Origin: Nephrocerus scutellatus
Taxonomy: Eukaryota > Arthropoda > Insecta > Diptera > Pipunculidae
DNA: 64,000 nucleotides
Assembly (NCBI GenBank): GCA_947095585.1
Contig: OX352762.1
Location: 90,701,749 to 90,765,748, forward strand
Direction: 5' to 3'
The position numbers and the translations under genes were made by a program. Positions 54,834 through 64,000 of the stretch are shown here, one piece after another. The notes beneath the pieces were generated by a model. The model had not been told where the DNA came from. It searched no databases and saw only the letters and a program-made list of their open reading frames with translations. Positions within the stretch are counted from its first letter, which is position 1; the number at the start of each line of letters is the position of its first letter.

Positions 54834-56290
54834 AGTTAGCAGAGCTATAATTCGGCTCAAAAATAATAAGGCCCCGGGATCTGATGGGATCCCAGCGGAA
54901 CTGATAAAAATAGGAGGCCCCACATTACACCAAGCAATTCATGAAATAATAGTGCAAGTATGGGAAGAAGAAGTTATGCCAGAAGACTGGCGAAGAGGCA
55001 TCCTGTGCCCCATACATAAGAAGGGAGATTTAAGAAAATGCAGCAATTATCGCGGTATAACGTTGTTGAGTACCGCGTATAAGATTTTCTCCTCTATCCT
55101 TCAAGACAGATAGACAAATCAACAACTGATCAGATTTACCCCATTAGGCAGGTGATGGATAAATGTCTAGAGTTTCAAAACTCACTACACCATATTTTTA
55201 TAGACTTTAAAGCCGCCTATGATAGCATAGCCAGAGTAGAACTTTATAAAGCCATGAGAGAATTCGGCATCCCAAATAAACTGACACGACTATGTAGGTT
55301 CACCATGACCAATGTTATAAGCCAAGTAAAAATATCCGGATCACTATCAAGCCCATTCAACACCTATAACGGGCTCCGACAAGGGGTGGACTAGCCTGCG
55401 TCCTTTTCAACCTGGCGTTGAAGAAAGTGATCCGCGAAACTGACGTAACGGCGAGAGGAACAATCCTCTATAAGTCCATTCAGATACTGGCTTACGCAGA
55501 CGATATTGACATCGTTGGTAGAAACCAAAGAGCTGTACAGGAAGCTTTCATCCAGATAGAGCAGGCTGCACGAAATCTGGGGCTGCACATAAATGAGAGC
55601 AAAACAAAGTACATGGTGGCCACGTCTGCGAGTAGAAGAGCCAACATTTGTCCCTCAATTCAGATAGTGGAGCGCGAATTTACAGTAGTGCAATCCTTTA
55701 ACTATCTCGGGTCAACTACATCAGCCGATAACAGCATGGAACCAGAAATACGCGCACGGTTGCTTAAAGCCAACAAAGCCTACTATAGCCTGTCAAGACC
55801 CTTTAAATCCAGGAACTTATCCATAAAATCCAAGCTGCTGATATATAAGACAATGTTCATACCAGTACTTACATATGGATCCGAGTCTTGGGTGCTTAGC
55901 AAAAAGCATTCTGACCTCTTAGCCGCGTTCGAGAGAAAAGTCTTTCGGAGAATTGTTGGCCCCGTATGTGAGGAAGGACGATTCCGGAGACTCTATAATA
56001 ATGAGATATACGAGCGTTACCGCGATGTCGACATCGTGAAGAAAATAAAGCTCGGTAGGCTCCGGTGGGCAGGACACCTAGCTCGCATGAGCGAAGAGGA
56101 TCCTGCTCGGAAAGTCCTTTGCGGAGGGATTTATGGAACACGACAACGAGGCCGGCCAAGCCTACGCTGGAAGGATGGCGTAGACCAGGACGCCCAGAGT
56201 TTAGGGATGCCAAACTGGATGACATCGGCTCGAAATCGGGACCGGTGGAGAGAATTTTTGCGGCAGGCCAGGACCGGACCCCGGTTGTAG
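54800..56290 (+). pseudogene. RTE LINE reverse transcriptase and C-terminal region
   Basis: Frame 54757-55113: RLKNNKAPGSDGIPAELIK, ILCPIHKKGDLRKCSNYRG and [17 protein letters not shown], then a stop. The segment present in the 58441 copy (ISPYAKVTIGPYQCGF) is deleted here. Frame 55152-55394: FIDFKAAYDSIARVELYKAM, then NVISQVKISGSL and YNGLRQGVD (RQGV with a shift). Frame 55418-56290: ILAYADDIDIVGRNQRAV with the catalytic Asp pair, KSKLLIYKTMFIPVLTYGSE, LGRLRWAGHLARMSEED, QRGRPSLRWKDGVDQD and a final GPRL. The last 290 codons are intact, so the insertion is fairly young, but the frame breaks upstream make it inactive. Confidence 0.93.
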
Positions 56291-56322
56291 AGCCAAATAT
56301 GATGATGATAGTGATAGATAGT
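56291..56322 (+). other. RTE 3' tail and right target-site duplication
   Basis: After the stop, AGCCAAATATGATGATG forms the short ATG-repeat tail typical of RTE. ATAGTGATAGATAGT at 56308-56322 repeats 54046-54060. The duplicate overlaps the tail motif, so its true length could be a few bases shorter. Confidence 0.75.
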
Positions 56323-56329
56323 ATTTTGC

Positions 56330-58025
56330 AGACTTTCGTCGTCTGCTTATATCAACTGCTTTAGGCTCCATTCCAACATCAAAAAATCTTTATATTCCTT
56401 AAAATCTTAAGAGAAAATACGAGTAGGAGTCAGTTGCCTATACGTTGTGGCAAAATATAGCAAAAAGTAGTAGATATATATTCGTATATATATGTGCAGT
56501 TGATTCGACCAGAACGTTTCTTCCACACATATTGCAGTAATAGCCTACCGATGCTCGCTTGCTTAACGCTAGCCACTGTATTAACTCTAGTTGATTGTTT
56601 GAATTGATTGTACAAAATGTCCAAAGGAAATATAAGCATTAAATAAAACGTTGAACTACTTAACATATCGTTGTAATGGTTTTTCTGTCAATTTATAGGA
56701 CAGACTTAGGCACACACTTTATCTATCTGTCTCAATTAAATCCTATCTCACTGACAAAACTAAATAGGTTGTCAACTTTTAAATCAAAAATCACGCCAAT
56801 TTAACAATAATCTGCAAACACAACCAACCTCTTACATTATTATAAAATCTTTTTAAATTTGTATTTTCTTGTCAGCGCACAAAAATGCTAAAGGTATATC
56901 TCACTTGGACTCTAGTTTAATAAATGCGTCAGCTTATATATAGCGAGTACGTAGTCGGTTGAAATATTCACTATAATAACAGAAGAAATTTTGAGTTCTA
57001 TTAAAATAAAGATCTCAATTAACCGATTTATTTTTCCAAAACAAAATTGAGAACACAATGGTGCACTCGCCGTTCTGCGACAAGCTTAGTGCTATAATTT
57101 ATGTATGGAATTTTAATCCAAAGTCACTCTGCAAAAAGTTTATACAAAATCAATATATTTTGAAATTAATTCTCAGTTGGAATGAAGGATGAATTCCAAT
57201 TGAGTCGCGTTAAGTAAGTTTCTTTTCGATTTTGTATCGTTGTCGGTGGGTGGTACGTTAACATTGGTTAACAATACATTGTTCGACACCAGTCAGGTTA
57301 AACATTCAAGAATAACTTCCGAAGATGGCATTTGAGCTTGTTGCCTTGATAGCCCTTCGTTTCGTTGGCCATTGGAAACGATAAAAGTTTCAAATTAAAA
57401 TTACCATTGAGTGTGGCTATAGTTAAAAGTTTCAAACCTTTCATAATAGCCTGCCATGCCAGCTGAATCAGTGTTGATGACAAGAAAGAAAATCAGCACA
57501 TAGCAGCTCGCAAATGGTTATGGTTTTAATTATGAATGTTATGAAAAGAAGTTTAAATTTTAACGAGCGACATAATTTCGATTTACAATGTTATTCAAAG
57601 TACCTACGTTCATTCGTCCACTTCTGATGTTAATTGAAATTTTGTGATTTTCAAATCCTATAGATATTCGCACAAGAAAAAAAAAAGTTTAACAATGGAA
57701 TGACGGAAAGTAGATTTTAATTACAAGGAGGGGGAGATTATTGTTATTTCTTATAATGAAGCTTATTCAGAGGTTAACACAACTGTATTTGATATATCCG
57801 TGATCAGGGCGGCGGAAACTAACTCCCAAAAACAAATTTATTAAAAGGTCAAATCACCTAGGATCGGAACTGCCAAGTGTTCATTCCTGTAGCAACAAAA
57901 CAAAAGTGTGAGAAGAGAATTATTAAACAACGCAGCAGGATGTTTTCTATTCTAAAGGGTCAAGAAGTAGACCTCCTAAATACCACGTAGTATTTATGCA
58001 CGTGCCGTATCTATTCTGATCATGT
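56330..58025. other. No supported gene
   Basis: Short frames only (78 codons minus at 56430, 61 codons minus at 57298), without known motifs. No repeats seen. Together with 25.0-27.7 kb this is one of the few long stretches without recognisable transposons. Confidence 0.4.
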
Positions 58026-58027
58026 AA

Positions 58028-58433
58028 TTGCCGCTAGTAATTTTCCTCCTAAAAAAGAAAAAGCTGAATGAACAGGTTCATCATTATACATTTGGCTTAA
58101 AAACCGCGGTCCGGTACTGGCCTCCCGGAATGAACAGGTTATTAGTTTCAAAATAGGGTTGGCGTGAGGATATTATGGATATGGCCCGTAAAAAACTTCA
58201 TTACGCAACCAGCAAATATCCATGGAAATATTACTAATCTACGACGACGAACACGGCGACGAAAATGGCTGATTGATTTCACAGTTATCTAAAAGAACTT
58301 ATGCTGACTGTATACAGCTCGATCTTCCCAACAGTTAGGCAATACATTGATTAAGTATAGAGCTGACATAAAAGCAATCCAGGAGATGCGATAAAGGCGG
58401 CGGTCTTACAAAAATCAGAATATGACATATATT
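58028..58433 (+). pseudogene. RTE LINE 5' leader and start of endonuclease (decayed)
   Basis: The plus-strand leader GCCGCTAGTAATTTTCCTCC and AGGGTTGGCGTGAGG matches the minus-strand leader of the copy ending at 60145. It is followed by GACGACGAACACGGCGACG and an endonuclease start whose frame gives RADIKAIQEMR with a stop where Trp is expected. It stops at about 58433, in head-to-head contact with the copy at 58441. A 49-bp RTE 3'-end insertion interrupts it at 58079. Confidence 0.75.
58079..58127 (-). mobile_element. 49-bp RTE 3'-end insertion with 13-bp target-site duplication
   Basis: On the minus strand the insert reads GGGAGGCCAGTACCGGACC, then GCGGTTTTTAAGCC and AATGTATAATGATG, matching the last coding bases and tail of the RTE (56265-56307). 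GAATGAACAGGTT flanks it exactly (58066-58078 and 58128-58140). It is a complete but extremely 5'-truncated retrotransposition event, inside an RTE leader. Confidence 0.88.
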
Positions 58434-58440
58434 AAGTAGC

Positions 58441-60145
58441 CAGGTGGGCTAAATCCTACCGCAAAGGACTTTCCGAGCAAGATCCTCTTAGCTCATGCGA
58501 GCTAGGTGTCCTGCGCACAGGAGCCTACCGAGCTTAATTTTCTTCACGATGTCGCCATCGCGGTAATCCTCGTAGATCTCATCATTATAGAGCCCCCGGA
58601 ATCGTCCTTCCTCACATACGGGGCCAATAATAATCCGTAAGACTTTTCTCTCGAACGCGGTAAAGAGGTCAGAATGCTTTTTGCTAAGCACCCAAGATGT
58701 TGATCCATATGCAAGTACTGGTATGACCATTGTCTTATATATCAGAAGCTTGGATGTTATGGTTAAGTTCCTGGATTTGAAGAGTCTTGACAGACTATAG
58801 TATGCTTTGTTGGTTTTAAGCAACCGTGCGCGTATTTATGGTTCCATGCTTTTATCGGCTGCTACAGTTGACCTGATAAAGTTAAAGGATTGCACTACTT
58901 CAAATTCGCACTTCACTTTTTGAATTGAGGGAGAAATGTGGGATCTTCTACTGTGCAGCCCTAGATTTCGTGCCGCCTGCTCTATCTGGATAAAAGCTTC
59001 CTGTACAGCTCTTCAGTTTCTACCAACGATGCCAATGTCGTCTGCGTAAGCCAGTATCTGAATGGACTTATAGAGGATTGTTCCTCTCGCCGTTACGTCA
59101 GAGTATCGGATCACTTTTTCCAACGCCAGGTTGAAGAGAACGCAGGCCAGTCCAACCCCTTGTCGGAGATCATTATAAATGCTGAATGGGCCTGATAGTG
59201 ATCCGGATATTTTTACTTGGTTTATAATATTGGTCATGATCAACCTACATAGTCGTGTCAGCTTATTTGGGATGCTGAATACTCTCATGGCTTTATAAAG
59301 TTCTACTCTGGCTTTGCTATCATAGGCGGCTTTAAAGTGTATAATATGATGGTGTAGTGAGTTTTGAAACTCTAGACATTTATCCATCACCTGCCTAATG
59401 GGGTAAATCTGATCAGTTGTTGATTTGCCTAGGATGAAGCCACACTGGTATGGACCAATGGTGACTTTAGCGTATGGGGATATCCTGTCTTGAAGGATAG
59501 AGGAGAAGATACCACGATAATTGCTGCATTTTGTGATATCCCAACTTATTTTAGCATACATTTCCCCCAGAATGATTTTTACGTCATACTCAGGACAGGC
59601 ATAGAGTTCCCGTTCGACTGATTCAAAGAATTCTTCTTTTCCATCATCCGGGGAATTCTCTGTAGGTGCGTGAACGTTTATGAGGCTTATGTTTTTAAAT
59701 TTGCCCCGCACGCGATTGCATTACCGTTCATTTATTGCTTTAAAGCGGATAACTGTGGGTTTCATTCTTTTACTGACTAGAAACCCCAACCTGTGCATAT
59801 GATGTCTTACATGATAGCTGTAATATATGTCGTATTCTGATTTTTACAAGACACCATTCCCCGTCCACCACATCTCCTGGATTGCTGTTATGTCAGTCTT
59901 ATATTTAGTCGGCCAGCTGCTGTGCAACTCTAGCTCTTTACAGTGAGCGTACGTTCTATGAGAAAATTCTTAAATCGTTTAACCGTTTTCGTTGCCGTGG
60001 TCGTCGTCGTTCATCAGTGTATCCGAGGCTGATTATGGGTTCCGTAATAATAATTTTGTACGGTCGAGGTTATTGGCCTCGCGCCAACCTTACTTCGAAG
60101 GGACTAGCCCGATCATTCCACTTTTCCTGCATTGGAGGAAAATTA
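58441..60145 (-). pseudogene. RTE LINE copy with leader, internally deleted
   Basis: On the minus strand: a 5' leader (about 60145-60040), endonuclease start with KTDITAIQEMWWTGNG (about 59905-59855), NISLINVHAPTENSPDD (59700-59640) and VKIILGEMYAKI (Asp of GDMN changed to Glu). The frame then jumps at about 59560 to [10 protein letters not shown], deleting the rest of the nuclease and the reverse-transcriptase N terminus. It continues FSSILQDRISPYAKVTIGP, FKAAYDSKARVELYKAM, GVGLACVLFNLALEKVIRY and ILAYADDIGIVGRN (to 59013), then KAYYSLSRLFKSRNLT..HLARMS (58823-58488). It is cut before the GIYGTRQRG end and has no 3' tail. Confidence 0.92.
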
Positions 60146-60254
60146 CTGGCGGCCATCACGTGAAGGTTTGATCACTTCCACCATTCAAAGATAGTTACGG
60201 CCACCTGCAATTCTAGAGCATTCTATTCTGCTGATGGCTGACCGCCGTACAACA

Positions 60255-60315
60255 CGAATGGATGCGAGAAATTAACCCTGGACCACAACGGTATGTTGTG
60301 CTAAATATTATTATA
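60255..60315 (+). repeat. tRNA-derived SINE, tail fragment
   Basis: ACACGAATGGATGCGAGAAA, CCCTGGACCACAACGGTATG and CTAAATATTATTATA match the tail block of the SINE copies at 15579 and 19108. The rest is absent or unrecognisable. Confidence 0.65.
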
Positions 60316-60319
60316 CCGG

Positions 60320-60718
60320 AAAATGTATAATTGCATATACGCGTATAATTATGTCGATTCAAAGAGTGTAGCCATTTTAAAAGCGTTATCGTTATTTTCA
60401 AGATAAATTTAAAGTTTAAAATTAAATTGAAAAAAGTACTTTTTTTAAATATGGATTGGCTCTGAATGTTATAACTTTCGAGTTGCGAAGCAGCGTTATA
60501 CGTAATGTGCACCTATTGCACTAAATCAGACTTCTCTTGTCTCTTCAGCAAAGGTTATAATTTATGAGAAGCTTTTAGCACTCTACCTCTCTCATTCTAA
60601 AATTTTAATTTTTCCGCGCAAATGGAAAAAACGTTGAATTTTTTATGATGAATTTTGGACTAACGAATTCTTTTTGATGTTTTCAGCTCTTTGTGAAAGA
60701 CGAAATAAATTTCGCCAC
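60320..60718. other. No recognisable feature
   Basis: AT-rich spacer; nothing supported. Confidence 0.45.
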
Positions 60719-60721
60719 TTC

Positions 60722-61003
60722 AAAAAAAAACAACCCATAAAATTAAAATCTTTCAGGTAATTATCAGAGATACACACGTGTGCAAAGATTGAATAAAATC
60801 GGGATAATTTTTAAAAAAATTATATTGGGAGACCCTTGGATACGGGGCCCGATCACTTCTAAATTTTAGTAAAAAGTGTTTTTATCGGAGATACGCATGT
60901 ACGAATAGTTGGAACAAGATCAGGCTTTAGGAAGTGGATTAAAAATGTATCACAATATTTGGCAAAACACACTAACACGCGATGTTAATATAGAGAATTG
61001 AAA
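60722..61003 (-). repeat. Family A repeat, short copy with both ends
   Basis: On the plus strand AAAAACAACCCATAAAATTA and CAGGTAATTATCAGAGATAC open the copy. One and a half monomers follow (AATAAAATCGGGATAATTTT, GGGGCCCGATCACTTC), then the terminal block AGGCTTTAGGAAGTGGATTA, a minimal slot (AACACACTAACACG) and the right end CGATGTTAATATAGAGAATT. At about 280 bp it is the shortest copy that keeps both ends. Confidence 0.8.
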
Positions 61004-61004
61004 A

Positions 61005-62030
61005 AATCCATCATTTTGAGATGTAATCGGCGTAGGTAAGACACCAAATTTCATATATTTCTTCTTTATCAACGTCACTATTAGTATTTAAATAATATTT
61101 TGATAAAATGCCCGGAAGCGTAGCAGATAAAATCTATTTGAAGTGCAAGCTAATGCAAGCAAAATTCCGTTTGCTTTCCGTTACAATTTCGTTACTACAT
61201 CTACATACGGAGATGATAAATTAATACACAAAGACTTCTCGTTGTTGTAGCAATGCTCTTGTTTGTGGTTGGTGGTTATCATACAAATATCAAATCATAA
61301 TACTATCACCCCTAAAACCTTCAGACCTTGCTGATAATTGAATCCTAATAAATGAAGTTTGAACCTCACCCTTTTGTCACTCTTTGCTTTACACTTTCAC
61401 ATCACACACATCAGAAGTAACTGCAACTCTCAGCTATTAGTATATTGTGTAGCAAATTGTAATCACCGGAATCAGAATTTGAAAGGAAATTTCTACATTT
61501 GCAATGAACCACTCTGTCTGGGTCCTTTACGCACTTGGACTTTTGTTTTGTATGCGTATAGTAGACAATGAAATTCGATTTGTAAAGTCTTCAAAAAGTT
61601 TCCGTTCTTCAGTTATCGTTACAAATTCCTTTTCAATTTGTATTCATTTGACTACAGTTATCCGATATTTTTACAAAGGGTTTTAATGTATTTCAAAGAA
61701 TAAGTATTTGGTTAAATGAATTGCTTACTCGCAATTTTATTCTTTTTTTATCTGCGAGACTTCGGCTCGTAAGACGTGCATTTGAAGTTGCCTTCAAAGA
61801 TCCATCAACATGCTAATAAATAATGTAAAGTTTTTTACACTTTTACACTCATCAGCCGAAATAGTTTTTAGTTCAAAACAAATGAGCAAAATTAAAAAAA
61901 CTTCGATTTTCCGGTACAAACTTCTATGTATTCATCGACATAAGCATTCATTTTTTGAGTTGCTGAAAAAAATATTCACTTTTATAAATGTCGAACGCGA
62001 GTTGCATCGATTGTAAAGTAAGAGCTGTTA
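61005..62030. other. No supported gene
   Basis: Frames of 60-70 codons without known motifs. Nothing supported. Confidence 0.4.
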
Positions 62031-62035
62031 AAACA

Positions 62036-62370
62036 CTGAGTGCGTATAATCTTTACGCGCGATTGGAGTGAAATTTCTTTGATGTTGTGGCCGATATTAC
62101 GATTAAATTAAAAGGCACAAATCGCTTGAGAAATTGCTTAGCTCCTAAAATTACAGACCCTATTGACCATATCCCAGAATTTCCATAGGAAAAAGTCTTT
62201 TAGTCGCATCTTAGTTCTACATACCGAATGACATGCGAATTGCTTGAGAAATTACTTTGTTCCCGAAATTCCAGACTATAATGATCATATTCCAGAATTT
62301 CCATTGGAACAAGTCTTATATTCACACCTTAGTCCTACATTCCGAATTTCATACAAATCGGTTGAGTTCC
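62036..62370 (+). repeat. Family D: leader plus 118-bp tandem repeat, copy 2
   Basis: The leader GATGTTGTGGCCGATATTAC with ACGCGCGATTGGAGTGAAA precedes units starting at 62123, 62241 and 62359, each exactly 118 bp apart. The unit landmarks (TTGAGAAATTnCTTnGnTCC, CCCAGAATTTCCATAGGAA) match the array at 6790-7101, but these units have diverged more from one another. Confidence 0.8.
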
Positions 62371-62519
62371 CAAAATACTAACATTTAACAGCCTTTCACT
62401 TAACAGTGCTCAGAACAGTGTGACATTTAATAGTGTCTCACTTAACATTTTACTTTTTGAACATATACCCGCAAATGTCCTCACTGGTTTTGTATGCATG
62501 CTAGAGCCCGTTTTTAGAT

Positions 62520-62815
62520 TTCACGGCATCAGACGCTTAGCATTACAATTCAATGTTACCAGACATAAAATTTCTAATGTAATGCATGGAGAAAATCGTC
62601 AACTTTACATCTGTGCAAAAACTGCTTCCCGATGATTTGAAAAAGAGACTTGAGTTTTCTTACTGGTTACTGGAGCAGATGATAACGAGTTTATTAGCAG
62701 AATTCTTTGGAGGGACGAATCTCAATATGGACAGCGGAGAATCTTCACAGAAGTAGACAGTCATCCTTTCAACACAAATTCAGCGTCGATATGTGGGCAG
62801 GTCTAAAAAACGGTC
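62520..62815 (+). pseudogene. Mariner-superfamily transposase remnant (Tc/IS630-like)
   Basis: Pieces in shifting plus frames: GENRQLYI and VQKLLPDD, then LKKRLEFSYWLLEQ, DDNEFISRILWRDESQYGQ (the position of the first catalytic Asp, in the family's TDES-type motif) and FQHKFSVDMWAGL (the conserved xFSVNVWAG block). The order fits Tc1/mariner-superfamily transposases of the type with a TDES motif, common in arthropods. Downstream catalytic parts are missing. There are at least three frame changes in 300 bp and no terminal repeats were found. Confidence 0.7.
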
Positions 62816-62819
62816 TCTA

Positions 62820-62950
62820 GCATGCATACAAAACTAAGGAGAACACTTTAAACACCTGTTTTAATTGTTTTACTACACACATAAAATAAAAATTATCTAA
62901 AACCACAAAAATATTTTTTTATTAATAGCCTTTGGAGCATAAAGCAAAAA
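62820..62950. other. No recognisable feature
   Basis: Short AT-rich spacer. Confidence 0.4.
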
Positions 62951-62955
62951 AGCCC

Positions 62956-63560
62956 TTTTTTAATTCTCTATATTAACTTCACTTGCCCGTGTGTTTGTGG
63001 GCTTGTGGGTTTGTGGGTTTGTGGGTTTGTGGGCTTGTGTGTTTGTGGGGTTGTGGATTTGTGGATTTGTGTGTCATGGAATCTTGCGATTAATTTTTAA
63101 CCCACTTCCTACAGCCCGATTTTATTGAAATTTGGCACACATGTATATCTCCCATGACAACACTTTCTATTAAAATTTGAGGCCCCTCGGACCTCGGGGT
63201 CGGAGGGCTCCCATACAAATATTTTAAAAAAATTACCCGATTTTCTTAAAAGCGATCGGGCCCCGGTGTCGGGGGCTCCCATACAATTAATTTTTTTTTT
63301 AATTATCAATTTTTAACGCACTTACTAAAGCCCGATTTTCCTGAAATTTTGTACACATGTGTATTTTCGGTGACAATACTTTCGTTTAAAATTTGAAAGT
63401 GATCGGGCCCCGGGTTCGTGGGGCTCCCATGCAAATTTAAAATAAAAATTACCCGATTTTTTTTAAAATTTCACACACATGTGTATACTCAATAAACAAT
63501 ACTTTTTCTTAAATTTGGTAGTGATCGGGTCCCAAGTTCGGCCGCAAGGCCCTTATACAT
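62956..63560 (+). repeat. Family A repeat copy with a TTGTGGGT slot
   Basis: Left end TTAATTCTCTATATTAACTT, then about 85 bp of (GGGTTTGT)-type repeat in the variable slot (62990-63075). Then the terminal block (TTTTTAACCCACTTCCTACA), which occurs a second time at about 63303, and several monomers with GATCGGGCCCCGGnnTCGG. The right end is not preserved. Confidence 0.8.
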
Positions 63561-63564
63561 TTTT

Positions 63565-64000
63565 TTTAATTACCGTCGCACTTCAACGACTCTGTGCGGT
63601 GTTCTTTTTTTGTGCTGCGCAGTCGGCTGCGCTGCTTGATTTGGTGGATTTTGATTGCAAAATCTATTCTGCCTGTTCATGGCAGCACTACGAGTTTGCG
63701 TCGCCATATTTTTAACTCGGCACTTACACGGTTATTAATAATGTCATTATTTCTAATAATGAACGAAAACAGAAAATTTCGGTTTCACATCATTTCTCAA
63801 GCATCAATATACATTACTCCGACTTACACAATCATTATTAATGCCATTTCACAAAGTTACCATGAATGTGCGTAATATTATAAAAGTCGAATCGATTATG
63901 AACATTCCATTTCATCTTTAAGTAATATGTATGTATTTACTAACGTCTCTTTCCAATTGCACAAACCGTATCCGAAACCATACCCATAGGTTAGCTTTCA
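63565..64000. other. No supported gene; possible family A cassette scrap
   Basis: TGTGCTGCGCAGTCGGCTGCG at about 63612 vaguely recalls the family A central cassette. The 93-codon frame at 63594-63875 has no known motif. Window ends here. Confidence 0.3.

Noticed and set aside
55896..56225. 109-codon minus-strand frame
   Set aside because: Antisense of the RTE C-terminal coding region, with no domain of its own.

Overview
The window looks like a transposon-rich, gene-poor stretch of an insect genome, most likely a higher fly (Diptera). It is AT-rich and full of decayed transposable elements of types common in flies: a DD34D mariner, RTE and CR1/Jockey-like LINEs, a LOA/R1-like LINE tail, hAT, Helitron and tRNA-derived SINEs. 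I found no host protein-coding gene, rRNA or intact tRNA gene that I can support. The assignment to flies is an inference from the repeat types.

Layout. 0-1.6 kb: a LOA/R1-like LINE 3' end (+), a Helitron helicase pseudogene (-) and a repeat called family G. 2.5-7.9 kb: copies of two dispersed repeats (A and B), a SINE, a CAAGAC-type minisatellite (family E), a repeat with a 118-bp period (D) and a repeat with ACACGCG-rich monomers (C). 9.0-10.05 kb: an internally deleted mariner with both terminal inverted repeats. 10.5-16.1 kb: two A copies around a broken LINE, then a C copy with a SINE inserted in it. 17-25 kb: decayed RTE and CR1/Jockey-like fragments, mostly on the minus strand. 27.8-28.9 kb: a Jockey-like ORF1 (gag) remnant. 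29.6-30.1 kb: a direct duplication and a long hairpin. 31.2-32.6 kb: a hAT transposase pseudogene with a BED finger. 33-41 kb: many A copies, some joined head to tail, and a LINE inserted in one. 42.4-44.3 kb: a hAT-like non-autonomous element with a perfect 8-bp target-site duplication and a nested A copy. 44.8-46.1 kb: the larger family E copy. 47.1-50.4 kb: the best preserved element, a LINE with endonuclease and reverse transcriptase separated by one frameshift. 51.5-53.2 kb: an A copy split by a second type of RTE. 54.0-56.3 kb: an RTE copy with a 15-bp target-site duplication. 58.0-60.1 kb: a head-to-head RTE pair with a 49-bp RTE insertion inside one of them. 60.7-63.6 kb: more A and D copies and a mariner-superfamily remnant.

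No gene network can be described. The coding capacity here belongs to mobile elements, and nearly all of it is broken. The endonuclease/reverse transcriptase LINE at 47.1-50.4 kb is the only element close to coding-competent. The most informative signals are structural: target-site duplications that mark single insertion events, nesting order, shared monomer arrays in non-autonomous elements, and head-to-tail junctions that suggest rolling-circle (Helitron-like) movement of family A.

Repeat family letters (A-H) are labels made up for this annotation. All similarities were read by eye; no alignment or database search was run.
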